Below the pieces are notes generated by a model. It made no database searches, was not told the origin of the DNA, and worked only from the letters and a program-made list of their open reading frames with translations. A DNA stretch of 64,000 nucleotides. It comes from Terriglobales bacterium (GTDB lineage: Bacteria > Acidobacteriota > Terriglobia > Terriglobales > Acidobacteriaceae). The stretch covers positions 1 through 64,000 of the forward strand of contig DASRFG010000006.1 of the NCBI GenBank assembly GCA_035651655.1, read 5' to 3'. This document shows, in pieces, positions 53,173 to 62,826 of this stretch. Made by a program: the position numbers and the translations under genes. Positions within the stretch are counted from its first letter, which is position 1, and each line of letters begins with the position of its first letter.

Positions 53173-53568
53173 CTATTTCTTGTTCTTGGTTCGGACCCGC
53201 TCCAGAAACGTGCTTACCTCAATTGCAGCCCGGGTTACTGTGCCTCGACCAATTTCCTGCACGTCATCCCTGGCGGTCACGCGTAGCACATAGAAGCGAC
53301 CATCGAAAGACTCCAGCAGTGCCTCGGCCTGAATGTTTGCCCCCAGGCCAGTGGCGGCCCGGTGTTCCACATGGATGGCCGTGCCTACGGTGATCTCGCC
53401 CGGTGCGCAATAGGGATGAAGCGCCTGGAACGCAGCCGTCTCCATCAACCGAATCATGTTCGGAGTGGAATAAACCGGCGGCAATTGCGGATGGTGCGCA
53501 GCCAGCGTGTGCTCGTGTTCGACAGTTTCGCTGGCCTCGGCGCGCGCTCCGATCGGGACCGGTTTCAT
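53173..53568 (-). CDS. Hot-dog fold thioesterase (fluoroacetyl-CoA thioesterase-like)
   Basis: A 131-residue hot-dog protein of the FlK-like thioesterase group. HEHTLAAHHPQLPPVYSTPNMIRLMETAA holds the conserved Thr/Glu catalytic region of the family, GTAIHVEHRAATGLG the His-containing central strand, and the C-terminal strand region is RVTARDDVQEIGRGTVTRAAI. It should hydrolyse a short acyl-CoA. Coupled by position to the PEP-mutase family gene, 7 bases downstream. Start ATG at 53566-53568; divergent from mnmG. Confidence 0.87.
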   Translation of the reverse strand: MKPVPIGARAEASETVEHEHTLAAHHPQLPPVYSTPNMIRLMETAAFQALHPYCAPGEITVGTAIHVEHRAATGLGANIQAEALLESFDGRFYVLRVTARDDVQEIGRGTVTRAAIEVSTFLERVRTKNKK

Positions 53569-53659
53569 TTTATTTGAACTTGGACAAATGTAGCAGATTC
53601 AGCTCCCACATTTAATCGAAGCACATCGCCCGTCCTGCGCTCGTTTAGAATAGAAAAGG

Positions 53660-55615
53660 ATGCAGTTCACGGAACAATATGACGTAGTCGTGGTCGGTGC
53701 CGGCCACGCAGGATGCGAAGCCGCTATGGCAGCCGCCCGCATGGGCTTGCGCACCGCACTCTATACTCTCAACGTCGATTTGATCGCGCAGATGTCCTGC
53801 AATCCGGCTGTGGGTGGGATCGCCAAGGGCCATCTCGTCCGTGAGGTGGATGCCCTGGGCGGCATCATGGGCGAAGTCACCGACGCCGTCGGTATCCAGT
53901 TCCGTCTGCTGAACACATCACGGGGACCGGCGGTTTGGTCGCCGCGAGCCCAGTGCGATAAGCAGTCATATCGCCTGAAGATGCGGGAAGTGCTTGAGTC
54001 ACAGGCGAACCTCAAGATCAAGCAGGCGGAAGTCGCGGATTTGATCGTCGAACCATCTGACTCTTCAAGAATCTGCAAAGGCATCAAGCTTCGCGATGGA
54101 CGCACCGTGGGGGCGGACGCCATCGTTATCACGACGGGCACATTTCTGAATGGCCTTATCCACTGTGGAGAGCAGCAATATCCAGCCGGGCGCAGCGGCG
54201 AACCGCCATCGGTGCTGCTTGGCGAAGGTCTTAAGCGCCTCGGGCTAAGGGGCTGCCGCTTGAAGACCGGAACTCCTCCCCGCCTGGACGGCCGGAGCAT
54301 AGATTGGTCGCGTTTTCAGTTGCAGCCGGGCGACGCAGACCCAACGCCTTTCAGCTTCCGTACCAAGCGCGTGGCACATGCTGATTCCCAAGTGCCATGT
54401 TACATCGCATATACCACCGACGAGACGCACCGCATCATCCGTGAAAATGTGCACCGCTCGCCCATGTACAGCGGCCAGATCAAGTCCATTGGGCCGCGCT
54501 ACTGTCCTTCTATTGAGGACAAAATCGTCAAGTTTCCAGACAAGGAAACTCACCAGCTCTTCCTCGAGCCTGAAGGCCTGAACACGCACGAGATTTACGT
54601 CAACGGGATGAGCACATCACTGCCGGTCGAGGTGCAGCTCGCGATCATCAAGTCAGTCCCTGGGCTGGAAAATGCCGAGATGTTGCGGCCCGGTTATGCC
54701 ATCGAGTACGACTCCATTGATCCCACTGAACTTGAGCGCACGCTGGAAACGAAACAGATCGAGCGGCTTTTTCTCGCGGGCCAGATCAACGGTACCAGCG
54801 GCTACGAAGAAGCGGCATGCCAGGGCCTCATGGCGGGAATCAACGCAGCTCTGAAAGTCAAGAGTGAACCAGCCCTCGCGCTTGATCGCACCGAAGCCTA
54901 CACCGCCATTTTGATTGACGATCTGATCAGCAAAGGCACCAACGAGCCCTACCGAATGTTCACTTCTCGCGCGGAATTTCGCTTGCACCTGCGCATCGAC
55001 AACGCCGACCGGCGGCTCACTCCTCACGGCCGGCGGGTGGGGCTGATCTCTGATGCGGCGTGGACAGAATTTCTGGCCAAACAGGAGCGCCTCGCCGGGT
55101 TGAAGCACTTGCTCGAAACTGCACGGGTGAATTCTTTACCGGCTGATCTTGGCGCCAAAATTGGCAATGTCGCGGGTACCACTTTCGCCCACGTTCTCAA
55201 GCGGCCGGAGGTCACAATTGAAGATCTGGTCCCCCTGCTGCGCGATCTGCTGCCCTCATTTTTCAGCTCGGATGGGGAGGGAGCGTTAAACCAGCGCTTG
55301 GCTTCTTCAATCCGCAACGAACTTAAGTCGGTGGAAACCGAAATTAAATATGCCGGCTACCTTGACCAGCAACAGCGTGCCATTGAGCGCTTGAAAAAAG
55401 CCGAACAGCGCAATATTCCCGATTGGTTTGACTATGGCAGTGTGAGCGGCCTTTCGCGAGAGATGCAGGAGAAGTTGGAACGTGTGAGGCCTCGTACTCT
55501 GGGCCACGCCAATCGTATTCCTGGCGTGACTCCTGCGGCAGTGTCGCTGGTCAATGTCTACATTGAAATCCAAGCGCGCCGCCAACACCAGGCAGCTTCA
55601 ATGCCGGCTGATTGA
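53660..55615 (+). CDS. mnmG: tRNA uridine-5-carboxymethylaminomethyl modification enzyme MnmG (GidA)
   Basis: FAD-dependent enzyme that, with MnmE, modifies U34 of certain tRNAs. 651 residues, full length. The FAD-binding N-terminus is [23 protein letters not shown], followed by [21 protein letters not shown] and [17 protein letters not shown]. The tRNA-binding C-terminal helical domain reads [20 protein letters not shown] and ends at LVNVYIEIQ-like sequence. ATG at 53660 with AAAAGGA immediately upstream (53652-53658). It is divergent from the thioesterase gene and transcribed alone or with the small exported protein behind it. Confidence 0.97.
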   Translation: MQFTEQYDVVVVGAGHAGCEAAMAAARMGLRTALYTLNVDLIAQMSCNPAVGGIAKGHLVREVDALGGIMGEVTDAVGIQFRLLNTSRGPAVWSPRAQCDKQSYRLKMREVLESQANLKIKQAEVADLIVEPSDSSRICKGIKLRDGRTVGADAIVITTGTFLNGLIHCGEQQYPAGRSGEPPSVLLGEGLKRLGLRGCRLKTGTPPRLDGRSIDWSRFQLQPGDADPTPFSFRTKRVAHADSQVPCYIAYTTDETHRIIRENVHRSPMYSGQIKSIGPRYCPSIEDKIVKFPDKETHQLFLEPEGLNTHEIYVNGMSTSLPVEVQLAIIKSVPGLENAEMLRPGYAIEYDSIDPTELERTLETKQIERLFLAGQINGTSGYEEAACQGLMAGINAALKVKSEPALALDRTEAYTAILIDDLISKGTNEPYRMFTSRAEFRLHLRIDNADRRLTPHGRRVGLISDAAWTEFLAKQERLAGLKHLLETARVNSLPADLGAKIGNVAGTTFAHVLKRPEVTIEDLVPLLRDLLPSFFSSDGEGALNQRLASSIRNELKSVETEIKYAGYLDQQQRAIERLKKAEQRNIPDWFDYGSVSGLSREMQEKLERVRPRTLGHANRIPGVTPAAVSLVNVYIEIQARRQHQAASMPAD

Positions 55616-55760
55616 AACCAGCTCCCCGCCGGTTCTCCGCAGCCCAAGACTGTGACTGGCCGCAGGGCATCCCTGCGTCTAACAGCCCAATCTCACCCAA
55701 CAATACGCAGGCCCGGGCTTCTGCCGATCCGTTTGACTTCGCGAGATGAGGAGGGCTGTC

Positions 55761-56216
55761 ATGCGATTGTCTATTTCTAAAATGACGAATGTCGGGATTC
55801 TCAGCACATTGTTGTTGGTAGTTTCTGGGTCTCTGCCGGCAGCCACCCAGAGTTCGCCCAGTGTGCCCGGCGACCAGTCAAGCCAACCCGGTCAGAGCGG
55901 TAACCCGGCCAGCTCCGACAAACAAAGTGGCAAGTCTGCCACATCGGGGAGCTCTGACAAAAATGGCGACGCAGCCAATACCAACAAATCCAATGCAGCC
56001 GACCAGACCACATCCGATCAAGAACCGAATAAAGCGTCGAGTCGGGCTGCTGGCGCCGATCAAACGACTACGCCGGACAACACCAGTGGGCGCTCGGTCT
56101 CAGGACTCTGGGGGCTGCTCGGACTGTTAGGGCTTTTGGGATTGGCGGGCCGGCGACGCGCGGTTATGGAAGAACGTCGCAACCCTGATCGTGCCGACAC
56201 TCGCCGAGTGGCTTAA
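55761..56216 (+). CDS. Exported Ser/Gln-rich protein with a C-terminal WGxxGxxG-type sorting tail
   Basis: A 151-residue exported protein: a signal peptide (residues 1-28, MRLSISKMTNVGILSTLLLV), a low-complexity, Ser/Asn/Asp/Gln-rich disordered middle with no cysteines, and a C-terminal SGLWGLLGLLGLLGLAGRRR. That tail combines WGxxGxxGxxGxxG with a following Arg cluster, the pattern of WGxxGxxG-CTERM sorting signals, in which an invariant motif, a hydrophobic helix and basic residues mark processing by a dedicated membrane enzyme. AGGAGG six bases before ATG 55761 decides the start over ATG 55746. A perfect terminator lies behind. Function unknown; likely a surface or envelope protein. Confidence 0.82.
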   Translation: MRLSISKMTNVGILSTLLLVVSGSLPAATQSSPSVPGDQSSQPGQSGNPASSDKQSGKSATSGSSDKNGDAANTNKSNAADQTTSDQEPNKASSRAAGADQTTTPDNTSGRSVSGLWGLLGLLGLLGLAGRRRAVMEERRNPDRADTRRVA

Positions 56217-56243
56217 TTCTCTAAGTTGGCCGGCTGGAGGGGC

Positions 56244-56274
56244 AAAAGGCATCAGGTCTGACCTGATGCCTTTT
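56244..56274. terminator. Bidirectional intrinsic terminator
   Basis: A perfect 14-bp inverted repeat, AAAAGGCATCAGGT (56244-56257) and ACCTGATGCCTTTT (56261-56274) with loop CTG, ends in T-runs on both strands. It separates the exported protein (plus) from the convergent FmdB gene (minus). Confidence 0.92.
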
Positions 56275-56308
56275 GTTCTAGCAGCAAACTACCAGAAGAC
56301 TACCCGCC

Positions 56309-56620
56309 TCAGTCTTTGCGCTTCTTGGAAGCTTCTGACTTTGGCTTGGACTCTTTCTTCTCGCCAGCCTTGTCGCTGGCCTTCTCGTCGGATTTCCCAG
56401 AGCCGCTGTCGTTACCCGAAGAAGACGGAGGCGCAGACGATTTTTTAGCGTAATCGGTTACATACCATCCCGATCCTTTGAACTGCACCGCAGGCGCCGA
56501 GATGACCTGTTCCACCCGTCCCTTGCATTTGGGGCACTTGGTTACCTGAGGATCAGAGAACTGCCGAAGGCGTTCAAAGCGGTGATGGCACTTTTGGCAT
56601 TCGTATTCGTAGAGTGGCAT
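56309..56620 (-). CDS. FmdB-type zinc ribbon protein
   Basis: A 103-residue protein from ATG 56618-56620. The N-terminal zinc ribbon is MPLYEYECQKCHHRFERLRQ with CPKC further on (Cys pairs CQKC and CPKC), the FmdB/CxxC_CxxC_SSSS family pattern. The second half after GSGWYVTDY is a highly charged Lys/Ser/Glu tail without structure. FmdB proteins regulate or bind metal in ways not well established. A longer frame upstream to 56995 is not coding; it overlaps rsmI on the other strand. It is divergent from rsmI. Confidence 0.88.
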   Translation of the reverse strand: MPLYEYECQKCHHRFERLRQFSDPQVTKCPKCKGRVEQVISAPAVQFKGSGWYVTDYAKKSSAPPSSSGNDSGSGKSDEKASDKAGEKKESKPKSEASKKRKD

Positions 56621-56752
56621 CCAACTCCTGGTTCGGTTCGCAAGCGAAAGTTCTTCTCTGATTCTAGGGTCGTCTCGGGCGAACGTCAATTCACCCGGAG
56701 CGCGGGTAGTGGCTGGCTGAATGCGACTGAACGGGAATGCTAGACTCCCGCT

Positions 56753-57658
56753 ATGGCAGGGCCGACAAAACTTGATTCGGCAGCGGCGCACACTGCTGAT
56801 TCCGAAACTCACAATACCTCTAAAGCGGCTCTTTATCTGGTCGGCACACCGATCGGCAACCTCGGCGACATCACCTTGCGCGCGCTCAATACCCTGAAAT
56901 CGGTTGACCTCATAGCCTGCGAGGACACGCGCCAGACTCAGATACTCCTGAACCACTACGGCATCACCAAGCCCACCATCAGTTATCACGAGCATAATGA
57001 AATCACGCGCTCAGCCGAACTGGTCATGAAGCTCGAACAGGGCGCCAGCGTCGCGCTGGTGACCGACGCCGGGACGCCGGGAATTTCTGATCCAGGCTAT
57101 AAGCTGATTACTCTCGCCATCCGGCACCACATCCCCGTAGTGCCAATTCCTGGTCCCGCTGCTTTTCTTGCAGGTCTGGTAGCCAGCGGCTTGCCACCCG
57201 ATTCTTTCCGTTTCAGCGGCTTTCTTCCTGCCAAAAAAGGACAGCGCCGTGAGGTGCTGGAAAGCATTGCCAATTCGCCGCACACCCAGGTCTTTTACGA
57301 GGCGCCCCATCGCATCACCGAATGCCTCGAAGATGTGGTTGAGATCCTCGGCGCGGAACGGCCGCTAGTGATCGCACGCGAGGTCACCAAACTTCACGAA
57401 GAGTTTCTGCGTGGCACCGCCGAAGAGCTGCTCAACATCTCTCGGCAGCGCGACCTCAAGGGCGAGATCACGCTGCTGATCGGCAAGGGGGATGGACGTG
57501 CGCACTCCGCGACTCCGAAGCTCAGCATCGGCAGCCGTGTGAAACAGCTCATGTCTGAAGAGAGACTCGATGAAAAGGCCGCGCTGAAGCGCGTTGCCAA
57601 AGAGGCAGGAATTTCCCGAAGTGAAGCCTATCGCGAACTGCAGCGAACGAAAGGTTGA
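56753..57658 (+). CDS. rsmI: 16S rRNA (cytidine(1402)-2'-O)-methyltransferase RsmI
   Basis: SAM-dependent tetrapyrrole-methylase-fold enzyme that 2'-O-methylates C1402 in the ribosomal P site. 301 residues. LYLVGTPIGNLGDITLRAL, ACEDTRQTQILLNHYGI, LVTDAGTPGISDPGYKL and PGPAAFLAGLVASGLPPDSF are the hallmark motifs, and FYEAPHRI and AREVTKLHEEF follow. The C-terminal 60 residues (RVKQLMSEERLDEKAALKRVA) carry the RsmI-type HTH-like extension. ATG at 56753; about 25 residues of Asp/Ser-rich leader precede the first strand. It is convergent with the second gltX. Confidence 0.96.
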   Translation: MAGPTKLDSAAAHTADSETHNTSKAALYLVGTPIGNLGDITLRALNTLKSVDLIACEDTRQTQILLNHYGITKPTISYHEHNEITRSAELVMKLEQGASVALVTDAGTPGISDPGYKLITLAIRHHIPVVPIPGPAAFLAGLVASGLPPDSFRFSGFLPAKKGQRREVLESIANSPHTQVFYEAPHRITECLEDVVEILGAERPLVIAREVTKLHEEFLRGTAEELLNISRQRDLKGEITLLIGKGDGRAHSATPKLSIGSRVKQLMSEERLDEKAALKRVAKEAGISRSEAYRELQRTKG

Positions 57659-57680
57659 GGAGATATTTTTCGTCGAGAAT

Positions 57681-59144
57681 TTAGCCTCGGGCCATCTTCT
57701 CGGCCGACCTCAGCCGTGCAACCGTGCGTTCTTTTCCAAGAGCCACCATCACCGCAAATAGGCTCGGAGCCACGGCTTGTCCGGTTAGGGCCACGCGGGC
57801 GCCATTGATCAGAGCCCCGGCTTTTACGCTCTTCTCGGCGGCAAAATCGCGCAGCAACTTCTCGGCGCTCTGCTCAGTGAATCCATTGCCTGACGTCGCA
57901 TATCGCGCGCCGAGCTCGGCCAGCATCTGCCGCACCGCATCGTCTTGCAAGAACTTCTGGACGGCTGCCGGATCGGCGGAGAAATCATCCGTGAAAAACG
58001 CGCGGAATGAGTTGGCAAAGTCCTTCAAATTGCGCGCCCGCGGCTTCAGCAACTCGATGGTAGAGAGCACCCACTGCCGGTCTTGGTGTGCCAGTTTCAC
58101 TCCCGCCTTTGTCCACTCTTCTTGGATCAAGGGAAGCAACTTCTCTGCCGGATACTGGCGAATATATTCTGTATTGAACCAATCCAGCTTGGCACGGTCG
58201 AAGACCGCGTCGGATCGGGAAATGGCATCCAGGCTGAACAGCGAGATCATCTCCGCGTCGCCCAGAATTTCCTTTGACGGATCCGGCGGTGTCCATCCCA
58301 GCAGCGCCAGGAAGTTGCGGAAAGCCTCGGGCACAATCCCCTCGTCGCGGTAGGCCATCACGCTGGTGGCTCCATGGCGCTTGCTGAGCCGCGTCTTGTC
58401 CGGACCCAGAATGAGCGGCACATGCGCGAACACTGGCGTGGGCGCACCCAGAGCGGCATACAGCAACACCTGCTTGGGGGTATTCGAAAGATGGTCGGCG
58501 CCCCGGATGATATGAGTGATGCCCATGTCCATGTCGTCAGTCACAACGCTCAGGTGATACGTAGGAACCCCGTCCGAGCGTAGCAGTACGAAATCCTCGA
58601 GTTCGGCGTTGGCGAATTCTACCCGCCCAAAGACAGCATCGTCGAAGGCAGTGACCCCACTCTCCGGCACAGCAAAGCGCACTGCGCAGACCTCTCCCGC
58701 TGCTCGACGCCGGCTTGCCTCTTCTCGTGAAATCTTCCGGCACGTGCCCTCGTATTTCGGCGGGCGTCCTGCTGCCGCCGCCAAGGCGCGCCGGCCTTCC
58801 AGTTGCTCCTTTGAGCAGAAGCAGTAATACGCATTGCCAGAGGCCACCAGGCGCTCCGCGGCGGCGCGATACAGCTCCATGCGTTGCGTCTGGAAATAAG
58901 GGCCCTCATCCCAATCCAGTCCGAGCCAGCGCATGCCCTGGAGAATTCCCTCCACCATCTCCGGAGTCGAGCGCTCCAGGTCAGTGTCCTCGATACGCAA
59001 GATCAATGTTCCCTTATGGTGGCGGGCAAAGAGCCAGTTGAAGAGTGCGGTTCGAGCCCCGCCTACATGCAGGTAACCGGTGGGCGACGGCGCGAAGCGT
59101 ACGCGGACTCCTGATTGCACCAAATTTGGGGCAGTTTGGGCCAT
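57681..59144 (-). CDS. gltX: Glutamate-tRNA ligase (second of two in the window)
   Basis: A 487-residue class I synthetase. [53 protein letters not shown], cysteines in YYCFCSKEQL and [21 protein letters not shown] and [12 protein letters not shown] are all present, so it should be active. It differs from the paralogue at 29849-31399 throughout the C-terminal anticodon-binding half. Since no glutaminyl-tRNA synthetase is in the window, one enzyme may charge tRNA-Gln for amidation by GatCAB, as in bacteria with two GluRS; which one cannot be told here. ATG at 59142-59144; convergent with rsmI and divergent from the c-di-GMP enzyme. Confidence 0.93.
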   Translation of the reverse strand: MAQTAPNLVQSGVRVRFAPSPTGYLHVGGARTALFNWLFARHHKGTLILRIEDTDLERSTPEMVEGILQGMRWLGLDWDEGPYFQTQRMELYRAAAERLVASGNAYYCFCSKEQLEGRRALAAAAGRPPKYEGTCRKISREEASRRRAAGEVCAVRFAVPESGVTAFDDAVFGRVEFANAELEDFVLLRSDGVPTYHLSVVTDDMDMGITHIIRGADHLSNTPKQVLLYAALGAPTPVFAHVPLILGPDKTRLSKRHGATSVMAYRDEGIVPEAFRNFLALLGWTPPDPSKEILGDAEMISLFSLDAISRSDAVFDRAKLDWFNTEYIRQYPAEKLLPLIQEEWTKAGVKLAHQDRQWVLSTIELLKPRARNLKDFANSFRAFFTDDFSADPAAVQKFLQDDAVRQMLAELGARYATSGNGFTEQSAEKLLRDFAAEKSVKAGALINGARVALTGQAVAPSLFAVMVALGKERTVARLRSAEKMARG

Positions 59145-59333
59145 CTTTCTCCGTAAGTTGCAGCAATTCGATGTTACGGGCCGAACAAAAGCAGCGTCAA
59201 GGCAAGCAGAGGAAGCTATCCCAATTCGGGCTGCTTAGCCCTAAACAGTACTGTTTGCTCCCGTCTCCCTTCCACGCTAAGCTTATAGCGCTCTGTTTCC
59301 GCCGGACGCGGCGGGAAGCGCCGCGGGAGCCGC

Positions 59334-62300
59334 ATGGAGAAGTTGCTGGCCAGTATTGTCATTGTCCCTGGAATTGTTGCTCTGCTGCTGTTTGCCGTCT
59401 TCACCTACCTCTACCAGCAGAGCCGGGAAGCATACTTCCGCTCGTGGCAGATCGGCTGGGGCGCCTACTGCGCTTACTACTGCCTGGGCGCGCTCAACTT
59501 TTATACCTACCAATCGCCATTTGTTTATTTCCTCTCCAGTTTGTTACTGGTGACGATGGGAATGTGTATCTATGTCTCGACTCGGCTGATGGAGCAACAG
59601 ACCTTCAAGTGGCGTCGCTCCGATGTGATTTTGGCGGCGGCACTCAGCAGCCTGGCAGTCTGGAACCTGTGGGCCCATTTTGTTCGGGGTGTCTTCCGTC
59701 TCGACGTTGAAATCCGGCCCCACCTGCGCCTTGAAGTCGGAGTGGGCGCGTTGCTTCTCTTCTGCGCGATCCGCTTCTACCGCTACGCACAGCAGCGAGA
59801 TTCTCTGGGGTTCCGTCTGCTGGCGCTCTCGCTGGTGCTGTGGGCGTTTCTCCTGGGATTCCGTCAGTTCCATGACATCTTCGAACAAATGTTCGGCCAA
59901 TTTGGCCACTTTCTCGGGCCGATTCCGCAGATGTTATTGGGCGTCGGCATGTTGATGGTGCTGTTTGAAAACGAGCGGCGCGCGGTCCAGGAAAATGCGT
60001 TGGCATTTTCCACGCTCGAAGTCGAGCCCGATCATCTGCTCTCACCCGAGCAACTGGCTCCTATCCTGGGGAAGATTCTTGACCGCCTGGTAAAGCTGAT
60101 CCCGGCGTCGCGAGCTTGCCTCCTGACCGTGGGCCGCTGGCGGACTTTGCTGCCCTCCACTCAACAGGGTTTCTCGCCGGAATTCCTCCACAAGTTGCAG
60201 GAGGCGGGCGGCGGCGAGTATCTGTGCGAATTGGCCAATCGCGGTGGTGGATTGGCCACCGTCCGGGATTTGCCGCTGATGTCGGCGCCCGCCTCCACCG
60301 GCGCTGCTCGTTCGGCAAAGGTGAAGGAAATTCTTCTTGCTGAAGGCATTCGCAACCTAAGCGTCCTCAGCCTGCAAACTCGCGAGAACAATTTCGGAGT
60401 GGTGCTTTTTCCTCATGCCGTGCGGAAATTGACCAGTTCGTCTCAAACCCGTCTGCTGCTTGGCGTAGGCCTGCAGATCGGCATGACCCTGGAAAATTAT
60501 GTGGTGATGCACGATGCTCACCGCCGGTCGAAAGAATACGCGCTGCTTACGGAGATCGGGCAGGCAATCAGCTCGCGTTTGGACAAGGACGAAATCCTCC
60601 GCGCGATGCATAAGGAGCTGGGCCAACTGTTCGACACCAGCAATTTCTACATCGCGTTCCAGCGCGGTGACGAGATCCATTTCGAGTTGGAAGTTATTGG
60701 CGGCGAAACCCAGCCCCGGCGCTTGCGCAAAATGGGGAACGGAATTACGGAATACATTATTCGTTCGGGTGAGCCGCTATTGGTGCGCTCTGATCTGGAA
60801 AAAGTTCGCGAGCAGCACGGTGTCTCGTTTGTGCCGGGCAGGCCTGCCAAGTGTTATTGCGGCGTTCCCATCCTGGTGAATGGCAAAGCGGCTGGAGTAA
60901 TGGCGGCCATGAGCTTGGAGCGCGAGTTTGCCTACGACGAGCGCGATCTTGAAGTGCTGCGGACGGCGGCCGGCCAAGTTTCAGTGGCCGTGGAGAATGC
61001 TCGCTTGTTCAGCGAGGAGCAACTGCGAGCGCGCCATTTGGACTTTTTGAACAACGTCTCAAACACCGCAATCTCCAGTGAGCACGCCGAGCAGATGCTG
61101 TCAGGAATCGTGGCCGAAATTCAGAAAAATTTCCAGTTTGACCACATTGGCATCGGCATTCTCGACTATGCCACCAAGGACATCGAAATCAAGGCCGAAG
61201 CCGGCACTACCGCCAAGGCCTTGGGCCGGCGAATACCGCTGGGCGTCGGCACCATGGGGCGTGTGGCGCGCACCAATGAAACTGTACTGACACAAAATAC
61301 TGCCGAAGGGCAGTTGGTGGGCATACTGGAGGATGCTAAGTCGTCGCTTTGCCTGCCTATCACCTACGGGGACAGCTTGCTGGGAGTACTCAATATTGAG
61401 AGCCGGCGAGAGAACGCCTTCACTCCGCAAGACCTTCTGATCATGAATACCTTGGCCGATCTGCTGGCCACCGCTTTGCACAATGCTTTTGTGTTCCAGA
61501 AGATGCAACAGCAGTCAATTACCGATGGCCTTACCGGCATCAAGACTCGGCGCTTTTTCTGGGAAGCGTTGAGTTCGGAATGGAAGCGCGCTTCGCGCTC
61601 TGGGCGCCCATTCTCCGTTGTTCTCCTCGACCTGGATAAATTCAAGCAGATAAATGACACCCAGGGCCATCTAGAAGGCGATTTAGTATTGGCACGCGTA
61701 GGCCGGCTTCTGGAGCAGAAATGCCGGCAATCTAACGTGGTCGCCCGCTATGGCGGAGACGAATTCGTCGTGTTGATGCCAGAGACCGGGGTCGAGCAGG
61801 CGCAAATTCTTTCTGAGCGTCTGCGCTTATGGATCGCCACTGACCCTATGCTGAACGAGCACCATGTTACCGGTAGCTTTGGGGTCGGAAGTTTCCCTCT
61901 GCACGGCTCTACCGCGGAGGACATCCTGCGGGTCGCAGACGCGGGCATGTATGTCTCCAAACATGCCGGTGGAAACCGCGTTTCTACCGCCGAAGAATTT
62001 CCGCAAGAGGAAACCGCCGCGGTGCAGAAGCAACTCATCTCTGGCTACATCGAAGGTTTTTTACAACGTGAACACACCGGGCCCGAATACGCGGAAGAGT
62101 TGATTATCACCCTCAAGAAATTCAATGGCGAGGGTGAAGAGTGCGATCCAGAGATCCTCAAGGGAGCGATTGAAGCGCTGTGCCGCGCGGCCGAGACTCG
62201 CGAAGTACACGCTGCCAGCCATGGCGAATCGGTTGCGAAGTACGCGCGGTTGATCGGCCACGAGCTCGGCCTTTCTCCCGACGAGTTGTCAGATCTTACC

Positions 62301-62729
62301 TATGCCGCCCGTGTTCACGATGTCGGAAAGATCTTTCTACCCGAAAAGATCTTGAACAAGCCTGGACCGTTAACTGACGACGAATATTATCTAGTGAAGA
62401 TGCACCCCAAAGTCGGGGCCGAAATACTGGCGACTATTCCGCGCAGCGACCGTTATAGAGAATGGGTGGAGCACCATCATGAGGCATTCGATGGCAGCGG
62501 GTATCCCGCTGCTCTGAGTGGCGAGCAGATCCCACTCGGCGCGCGCATTCTTCACGTGGCCGATGCATACGTAAACATGACCACTGACCAGCCCTTCGCA
62601 GCCGCCCGCACTCCGGAAAAAGCCTTGGCGGAGCTGGATCGCCTGAGTGGGACCCAGTACGACGGCCTGGTCGTCAGGCTGCTGATGCGCCAGCTCAAAA
62701 TCGAGCAGACACCAGCCCGAGGGAACTAA
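59334..62729 (+). CDS. Membrane GAF-GGDEF-HD-GYP cyclic-di-GMP enzyme
   Basis: A 1131-residue sensor enzyme with opposing c-di-GMP domains. Six to seven membrane helices occupy residues about 5-215. Three GAF-like sensor domains follow (about 220-385, 395-565 and 575-725). A GGDEF diguanylate cyclase domain comes next, with intact YGGDEF at 806-811. An HD-GYP phosphodiesterase domain closes the protein, with His995-Asp996 in HDVGKIF and GYP at 1056-1058 in HHHEAFDGSGYP. The inhibitory I-site reads RQSN instead of RxxD, so product feedback at the cyclase is probably lost. Single-chain GGDEF plus HD-GYP is uncommon. ATG at 59334; no clear partner genes. Confidence 0.93.
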   Translation: MEKLLASIVIVPGIVALLLFAVFTYLYQQSREAYFRSWQIGWGAYCAYYCLGALNFYTYQSPFVYFLSSLLLVTMGMCIYVSTRLMEQQTFKWRRSDVILAAALSSLAVWNLWAHFVRGVFRLDVEIRPHLRLEVGVGALLLFCAIRFYRYAQQRDSLGFRLLALSLVLWAFLLGFRQFHDIFEQMFGQFGHFLGPIPQMLLGVGMLMVLFENERRAVQENALAFSTLEVEPDHLLSPEQLAPILGKILDRLVKLIPASRACLLTVGRWRTLLPSTQQGFSPEFLHKLQEAGGGEYLCELANRGGGLATVRDLPLMSAPASTGAARSAKVKEILLAEGIRNLSVLSLQTRENNFGVVLFPHAVRKLTSSSQTRLLLGVGLQIGMTLENYVVMHDAHRRSKEYALLTEIGQAISSRLDKDEILRAMHKELGQLFDTSNFYIAFQRGDEIHFELEVIGGETQPRRLRKMGNGITEYIIRSGEPLLVRSDLEKVREQHGVSFVPGRPAKCYCGVPILVNGKAAGVMAAMSLEREFAYDERDLEVLRTAAGQVSVAVENARLFSEEQLRARHLDFLNNVSNTAISSEHAEQMLSGIVAEIQKNFQFDHIGIGILDYATKDIEIKAEAGTTAKALGRRIPLGVGTMGRVARTNETVLTQNTAEGQLVGILEDAKSSLCLPITYGDSLLGVLNIESRRENAFTPQDLLIMNTLADLLATALHNAFVFQKMQQQSITDGLTGIKTRRFFWEALSSEWKRASRSGRPFSVVLLDLDKFKQINDTQGHLEGDLVLARVGRLLEQKCRQSNVVARYGGDEFVVLMPETGVEQAQILSERLRLWIATDPMLNEHHVTGSFGVGSFPLHGSTAEDILRVADAGMYVSKHAGGNRVSTAEEFPQEETAAVQKQLISGYIEGFLQREHTGPEYAEELIITLKKFNGEGEECDPEILKGAIEALCRAAETREVHAASHGESVAKYARLIGHELGLSPDELSDLTYAARVHDVGKIFLPEKILNKPGPLTDDEYYLVKMHPKVGAEILATIPRSDRYREWVEHHHEAFDGSGYPAALSGEQIPLGARILHVADAYVNMTTDQPFAAARTPEKALAELDRLSGTQYDGLVVRLLMRQLKIEQTPARGN

Positions 62730-62826
62730 GGCCCAACTCTCAAGTTGGGGCGAACAGCAGCCCAGCCTCTTGCATCCTACAACCGTGCTGCATACTGCAG
62801 TCTTTGCTTGGTATGAAGGAGGACGA

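Noticed and set aside
56621-56995. Upstream extension of the FmdB-type protein
   Set aside because: The frame overlaps the start of rsmI on the other strand; the zinc-ribbon family begins exactly at the ATG at 56618-56620.
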